From assembly GCA_014879835.1 (NCBI GenBank), contig JACSRJ010000171.1:1-40388 (forward strand): 40,388 nt of DNA, given 5' to 3'. The notes below the pieces were generated by a model. It saw nothing but the letters and a program-made list of their open reading frames with translations, was not told the origin of the DNA and ran no database searches. Below are positions 40,320 through 40,388 of the stretch, piece after piece. The stretch's first letter is position 1, and each line of letters begins with the position of its first letter. A program made the position numbers and the translations under genes. This stretch comes from Anaerolinea sp. (GTDB lineage Bacteria; Chloroflexota; Anaerolineae; Aggregatilineales; UBA2796).

Positions 40320-40388
40320 AGAGACCGTTTGAAAAGGGTGGGATTTATGCAAATTGAACCTATTTGCCCTCTATTTATCGAAAGGGGC
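40320..40388 (+). repeat. 140-bp repeat family, copy I (cut by window edge)
   Basis: Shares AGAGACCGTTTGAAAAGG with copy H, then GGGATTTATGCAAATTGAAC, CTATTTGCCCTCTATTTATC and GAAAGGGG. The window ends inside it, so the right half cannot be judged. The rest of 40136-40319 holds no gene that I can see. Confidence 0.7.

Overview
The window looks like a chromosomal stretch of a Chloroflexota bacterium, possibly Anaerolineae-like. This is inferred from gene content only: MalT-like LuxR giants, a kinase/ATPase/TPR regulator, a DUF4388 protein with an MglA-like GTPase, an Aap-type amino-acid transporter, and many short non-coding repeats. No rRNA, tRNA, CRISPR array, transposase or phage gene was seen. 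I count 35 protein genes. One is a 49-aa microprotein and one is a membrane protein cut by the left edge.

Layout. 1-5779: an envelope-acylation cassette on the minus strand (MBOAT, acyl carrier protein, FAAL-like ligase, SGNH/DltD-like protein, polytopic membrane protein). A microprotein ending in Phe-Ile-Tyr-Ala-Gly-Phe is divergent from it. Together these match every component of the Dlt teichoic-acid D-alanylation machine, but the activating enzyme resembles a fatty-acyl-AMP ligase. I regard this as the most interesting system here. 5764-10642: a large Ser/Thr kinase-ATPase-TPR protein facing two overlapping single-domain response regulators. 10950-14330: an arsenic-resistance locus (ArsR, redox-disulfide protein, DUF318 permease, Acr3) with two near-identical operator palindromes. 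14666-23425: a MalT-like regulator, an unknown 87-aa protein behind a repeated motif, two tandem MDR oxidoreductases, a thioredoxin-reductase-like flavoprotein, an SDR and a secreted esterase.

23725-27517: an Aap-type amino-acid ABC transporter (binding protein and two permeases, no ATPase). 27728-28285: elongation factor P with Arg at the loop tip. 29146-31523: DUF4388 protein, small GTPase and alpha/beta hydrolase behind a near-consensus promoter. 31874-34802: the glyoxylate shunt (aceB-aceA). 34980-36322: a sensor-less histidine kinase with a NarL-type regulator. 36348-40135: a hydrolase, a LuxR regulator with a degenerate receiver, DprA and an AAA+ ATPase.

The intergenic spaces carry a family of about 140-bp elements with imperfect terminal inverted repeats and internal hairpins (at least nine full, partial or decayed copies). 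There is also one unrelated 143-bp element with perfect 16-bp terminal repeats and an apparent 4-bp target duplication. Both look like non-autonomous mobile elements.
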